A stretch of DNA of 64,000 bases from NCBI GenBank assembly GCA_017446095.1, contig JAFSRN010000002.1, positions 47,674 through 111,673 on the forward strand, in the 5' to 3' direction. Below the pieces are notes generated by a model. That model made no database searches. It was given only the letters and a program-made list of their open reading frames with translations, and had not been told where the DNA came from. A program made the position numbers and the translations under genes. Of this stretch, positions 61,861-64,000 are shown piece after piece; the stretch's first letter is position 1, and every line of letters starts with the position of its first letter. The stretch is from Eubacterium sp. GTDB taxonomy: Bacteria > Bacillota > Clostridia > Oscillospirales > Acutalibacteraceae.

Positions 61861-62319
61861 ATGAGCAAAAGAATTATTACCCTGCTGCTTGCCGCGGTGA
61901 TGCTCGCCTGCTGCGCTTCGCTTACGGCGTGCCGCAAAAAAGAGGAGGTCAAAACCCCTACCGAAGCGGCACAGCGCTATGACAGCCTGCAGGATATCAA
62001 GGAAGAACTTGATTTTGACATCAAGGTACCCAAGGGCATAGACGTTGAGGCGTACCAGATTTATAAGAAAAACACCTTGCAGGTTGTGTTTGACGGCGGC
62101 TACATCCGTAAAAAACTGGCGTCCAAGTACATCGGCGGCAAAATCGAGGGCGCAGAAGTAAAAAAGGAAACCATCGGCGATAAAGAAATCCGCTTTTACT
62201 ATAAGGACGACAAGGTTTACCTTGCGTCGTGGATTGAGGGACAATATGCCTACTGCATAGGCTTCCACCTCGGCGTGGAAAAGGATGCCGCGCTGCAGTA
62301 TATTGCCGAAATAGAGTAA
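61861..62319 (+). CDS. Small lipoprotein, unknown
   Basis: A 152-residue exported lipoprotein: signal peptide and lipobox ASLTAC. The mature part opens RKKEEVKTPTEAAQRYDSL and continues with an alpha/beta pattern containing DIKVPKGIDVEAYQIY and VVFDGGYIRKKLASKY. I do not recognise the family; the pattern loosely resembles small DUF4367-like domains. GAGGT ribosome site, 20 nt after metY, and a terminator follows. A link to methionine uptake cannot be shown. Confidence 0.75.
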   Translation: MSKRIITLLLAAVMLACCASLTACRKKEEVKTPTEAAQRYDSLQDIKEELDFDIKVPKGIDVEAYQIYKKNTLQVVFDGGYIRKKLASKYIGGKIEGAEVKKETIGDKEIRFYYKDDKVYLASWIEGQYAYCIGFHLGVEKDAALQYIAEIE

Positions 62320-62322
62320 CAA

Positions 62323-62353
62323 AAAGCCGGGTGAATCTACTCACTCGGCTTTG
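62323..62353 (+). terminator. Terminator after the metY-lipoprotein pair
   Basis: AAAGCCGGGTGA/TCACTCGGCTTT with 6-nt loop, followed by TGTTTTATT. Confidence 0.8.
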
Positions 62354-62364
62354 TTTTATTCGAA

Positions 62365-62396
62365 TTGTAAACCATAATATAATTATTTGTTGACAA
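62365..62396 (+). promoter_or_regulatory. BirA operator
   Basis: TTGTAAACC (62365-62373), exactly 14 bp, TGTTGACAA (62388-62396). This matches the BirA biotin-repressor consensus TTGTAAACC-N14-GGTTTACAA in layout with two changes. It covers the bioY -35. Confidence 0.85.
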
Positions 62397-62418
62397 TATG
62401 TTTTGTCGGGTATACAAT
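62390..62418 (+). promoter_or_regulatory. bioY promoter, probably giving a leaderless mRNA
   Basis: TTGACA (62390-62395), 17 bp, TACAAT (62413-62418). Seven bases after the -10 is the A of the bioY ATG, so the expected transcription start coincides with the start codon. Confidence 0.75.
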
Positions 62419-62424
62419 TGATTT

Positions 62425-62976
62425 ATGGATAAAAAAGAAGGACAAAAAATACGCACGCTCGACCTCGTTTACATCGGCTTGTCGGTGGCGCTGATTGCAG
62501 TGTGCTCGTGGATTTGCATACCGCTGACGGTGCCGGTAACGCTGCAAACGCTCGGCATCTGCCTTGTCAGCGGACTGTTCGGCTTGCGGCGCGGAACGCT
62601 TGCAACGGCGGTTTTCATAATCCTCGGCGTAATCGGCGTGCCAGTGTTCTCGCACTTTTCGGGCGGTATCGGGGTAATCACAGGGGCAACGGGCGGCTAC
62701 ATAATCGGCTTTGTGTTCACCGCCCTGATCGTCGGCTTCGCGTCGGATAAATGGCAGGGCAAGCTGTGGGCGCTGGTGCTGTCAATGGTGCTCGGCATAC
62801 TCGTATGCTATGCGTTCGGCACGCTGTGGTTCGCAGTCGTGTACTCAAAGGGCGACAAATCAGCAGGGCTCATAACAATCCTTGCAACCTGCGTGTTCCC
62901 CTTCATACCGTTTGACGCGGTAAAAATTGCCGTTGCGGTGCTGCTTGTTAACAGGCTGAAGCGGTTTATAAAGTGA
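62425..62976 (+). CDS. bioY: Biotin transporter BioY
   Basis: A 183-residue polytopic membrane protein, the substrate-binding S component of the biotin ECF transporter. Six membrane segments; BioY hallmarks are the N-terminal IPLTVPVTLQTLGICLVSGLFG (biotin loop), GGIGVITGATGGYIIGF, and the late FIPFDAVKIAVAVLL. The BirA operator upstream supports the biotin role. There is no Shine-Dalgarno before the ATG. EcfA/EcfT genes are not adjacent. The protein ends normally; a terminator follows at 63019. Confidence 0.95.
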   Translation: MDKKEGQKIRTLDLVYIGLSVALIAVCSWICIPLTVPVTLQTLGICLVSGLFGLRRGTLATAVFIILGVIGVPVFSHFSGGIGVITGATGGYIIGFVFTALIVGFASDKWQGKLWALVLSMVLGILVCYAFGTLWFAVVYSKGDKSAGLITILATCVFPFIPFDAVKIAVAVLLVNRLKRFIK

Positions 62977-63018
62977 AAAACGCGTATGTATAACAGACCC
63001 CACATATATGCGTTAAAA

Positions 63019-63039
63019 GGCGGCAGATTTTCTGCCGCC
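63019..63039. terminator. Bidirectional terminator between bioY and the glycosylase gene
   Basis: GGCGGCAGA-TTT-TCTGCCGCC with a T tract to the right and a shorter one on the minus strand. Confidence 0.85.
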
Positions 63040-63045
63040 ACTTTT

Positions 63046-63543
63046 TTATATATACTTATTCAGCTCGTTTTTCCACTTTTCGCACAGCCTGTCAAACGTC
63101 CAAGCGGCGTTTGCGGGGCTTGTAGACGGCAGGCACACCGCCGCCTTCCCCGTTGTGTGAAACTGGTATTTTTTATACAGCTCGTCCGCCTTTTTGCCGT
63201 TGGTAAAAACCTGCTGTATGTCCGCGATTTCAAGGATTTTTTCAAGGTCGGTAGGCACGGCATTTCTTATCGAACTATCAGCAGACCCTACAATCTCGCA
63301 CGAGTAAATCACGTCCCAAACGGCAATACCGTTGCGCAGCAAAAAAGCGCGTTTTTCATCATTAGTAGTCGGCGCATCTTCACCGCAAACCGCAGCAATC
63401 ACGCGCCAGAAACGGTTTTGCGGATACCCGTAAAAGAAGCCATATTCGCGCGACTTAACCGACGGAAAAGAGCCGAGTATCAGTATCTTCGACCTCTCAT
63501 CAAACACCGCCTCAATCGGGTGCACAATCATTTCACTTTTCAC
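63046..63543 (-). CDS. DNA-deoxyinosine glycosylase (uracil-DNA glycosylase superfamily)
   Basis: A 165-residue repair enzyme of the hypoxanthine/uracil-DNA glycosylase family that removes deaminated adenine. Motif 1 is LILGSFPSVKSREYGFFYG, then YPQNRFWRVI; motif 2 is LPSTSPANA. The first motif is that of the hypoxanthine-DNA glycosylase branch, not classical UNG. The start is a GTG at 63543, overlapping the upstream stop as GTGA, with GGAGAA at proper distance. It is coupled to the small GNAT gene. Substrate preference is by family resemblance. Confidence 0.88.
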   Translation of the reverse strand: MKSEMIVHPIEAVFDERSKILILGSFPSVKSREYGFFYGYPQNRFWRVIAAVCGEDAPTTNDEKRAFLLRNGIAVWDVIYSCEIVGSADSSIRNAVPTDLEKILEIADIQQVFTNGKKADELYKKYQFHTTGKAAVCLPSTSPANAAWTFDRLCEKWKNELNKYI

Positions 63544-63791
63544 TTATTCTTCTCCAGATAATGCACGGCGTAAGAACAAATCGGGATAACCCCCTTGCCC
63601 TCTTTTTCGGCAGCATCAAGCACACACTCAAGCACCTTGCGCGCAAGCCCCTGCCCCTGATAATCAGGGCTTACAATCGTATGCGTAATCGCCCACTTGT
63701 CGTCGCGCTCTTCATAAGTGCAAACGCCGATTTCCTTATCGCCGTCATAAATAGCCGCTCTTTGATTCTCTTTTTCAAAAATGATATTCAT
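63540..63791 (-). CDS. Small GNAT-family N-acetyltransferase (YjdJ/NATD1-like)
   Basis: An 83-residue minimal GNAT protein. The acetyl-CoA loop is VSPDYQGQGLARKVLE, then the end CSYAVHYLEKN matches the compact family in which the C-terminal strand carries Cys/Tyr. The acceptor is unknown. Promoter at 63807-63835; GGGTGAT ribosome site. The stop overlaps the glycosylase start. Confidence 0.88.
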   Translation of the reverse strand: MNIIFEKENQRAAIYDGDKEIGVCTYEERDDKWAITHTIVSPDYQGQGLARKVLECVLDAAEKEGKGVIPICSYAVHYLEKNK

Positions 63792-63806
63792 ATTATCACC
63801 CTATAT

Positions 63807-63835
63807 ATTATAACAATTATATATCACGTTGTAAA
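63807..63835 (-). promoter_or_regulatory. Promoter of the GNAT-glycosylase pair
   Basis: TTTACA (63835-63830), 17 bp, TATAAT (63812-63807) on the minus strand. Confidence 0.75.
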
Positions 63836-63866
63836 TAGCAAACGCATCACACACAGCAAAAAGAAA

Positions 63867-63892
63867 AAAGTCACTCATAAGAGTGACCTTTT
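63867..63892 (-). terminator. rRNA operon terminator
   Basis: AAAAGTCACTC-ATAA-GAGTGACCTTTT; T run on the minus strand just past the 5S 3' end. Confidence 0.85.
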
Positions 63893-63896
63893 CTTT

Positions 63897-64000
63897 ATGT
63901 CGGCATCGACCTATTTTCCCAGGCAGCTGCCCGCCAAGTATTTTCGGCACGCGTGAGCTTAACTACCGTGTTCGGGATGGGAACGGGTGGACCCTCAGCG
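63897..64000 (-). rRNA. 5S ribosomal RNA, 5' end outside window
   Basis: The minus strand reads CACCCGTTCCCATCCCGAAC, then ACGGTAGTTAAGCTC, and ends GGTCGATGCCG, the conserved 5S rRNA core. About a dozen 5' bases are cut by the window edge. Transcription runs leftwards, so 23S and 16S genes should lie to the right. Confidence 0.95.

Overview
The window looks like a chromosomal segment of a gut or rumen Clostridia, most like the Oscillospiraceae/Ruminococcaceae. The evidence is a Gram-positive division/cell-wall (dcw) cluster headed by mraZ-rsmH, a MurE with the DNPR motif of meso-diaminopimelate enzymes, strong sigma-A type promoters (TTGACA-17-TATAAT), AGGAGG ribosome sites, BspA-type leucine-rich-repeat surface proteins, a dockerin-like segment and polysaccharide-degrading enzymes. 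I see no phage, transposase, integrase or CRISPR array.

Layout. 1-9 kb: a membrane-anchored subtilase with BspA repeats that runs off the left edge, a GPH-family sugar symporter, two secreted surface proteins, an Rrf2 regulator with an autoregulatory-looking operator, an initiator tRNA-Met and a putative ~200-nt non-coding RNA. 9.3-12.8 kb: a small unknown gene and a GH38 alpha-mannosidase. 13.2-26.9 kb (minus strand): mraZ-rsmH-ftsL-ftsI-murE-mraY-ftsW-murG-murA-ftsQ-ftsZ, without murF and murD. 27-36 kb: a second GPH symporter, glutamine synthetase, a large secreted transglutaminase-like protein, malic enzyme and a malate/lactate dehydrogenase. 36-41 kb: a zinc-type ABC uptake operon flanked by two related OB-like lipoproteins. 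41-46 kb: a lone ABC-2 permease, aroK, aroE, acpP, glpK and a CHAP hydrolase. 46-55 kb: an SCP2-like protein, a cell-wall cluster (secreted nuclease, DD-carboxypeptidase, sortase-like protein without the catalytic Cys), thiI with its cysteine desulfurase, and a HAD-Nudix fusion. 55-64 kb: coaX, a 1410-residue LRR-dockerin-GH30-GH43 protein, metY, a lipoprotein, bioY under a BirA operator, a DNA-deoxyinosine glycosylase, a small GNAT and the 3' part of a 5S rRNA gene whose rRNA operon lies to the right.

The most unusual structure lies in the intergenic DNA. About twenty gaps hold composite elements made of degenerate 7-bp tandem repeats. In many of them a second, inverted heptamer array closes the element, and between the arms sit small GC-rich palindromes drawn from a shared set. 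The heptamer sequence differs between elements, but the two arms of one element match each other. In at least thirteen genes an array begins at, or within about ten bases of, the stop codon; in rsmH, murE, aroK and aroE the stop codon lies inside the array. These elements fill nearly every gap in the dcw cluster, including the two places where murF and murD would be expected. A separate 182-bp block at 36322-36503 is an almost gapless run of palindromes, and two copies of a ~130-bp MITE-like element are present.

All functional assignments rest on motif reading by eye; no database search was possible.
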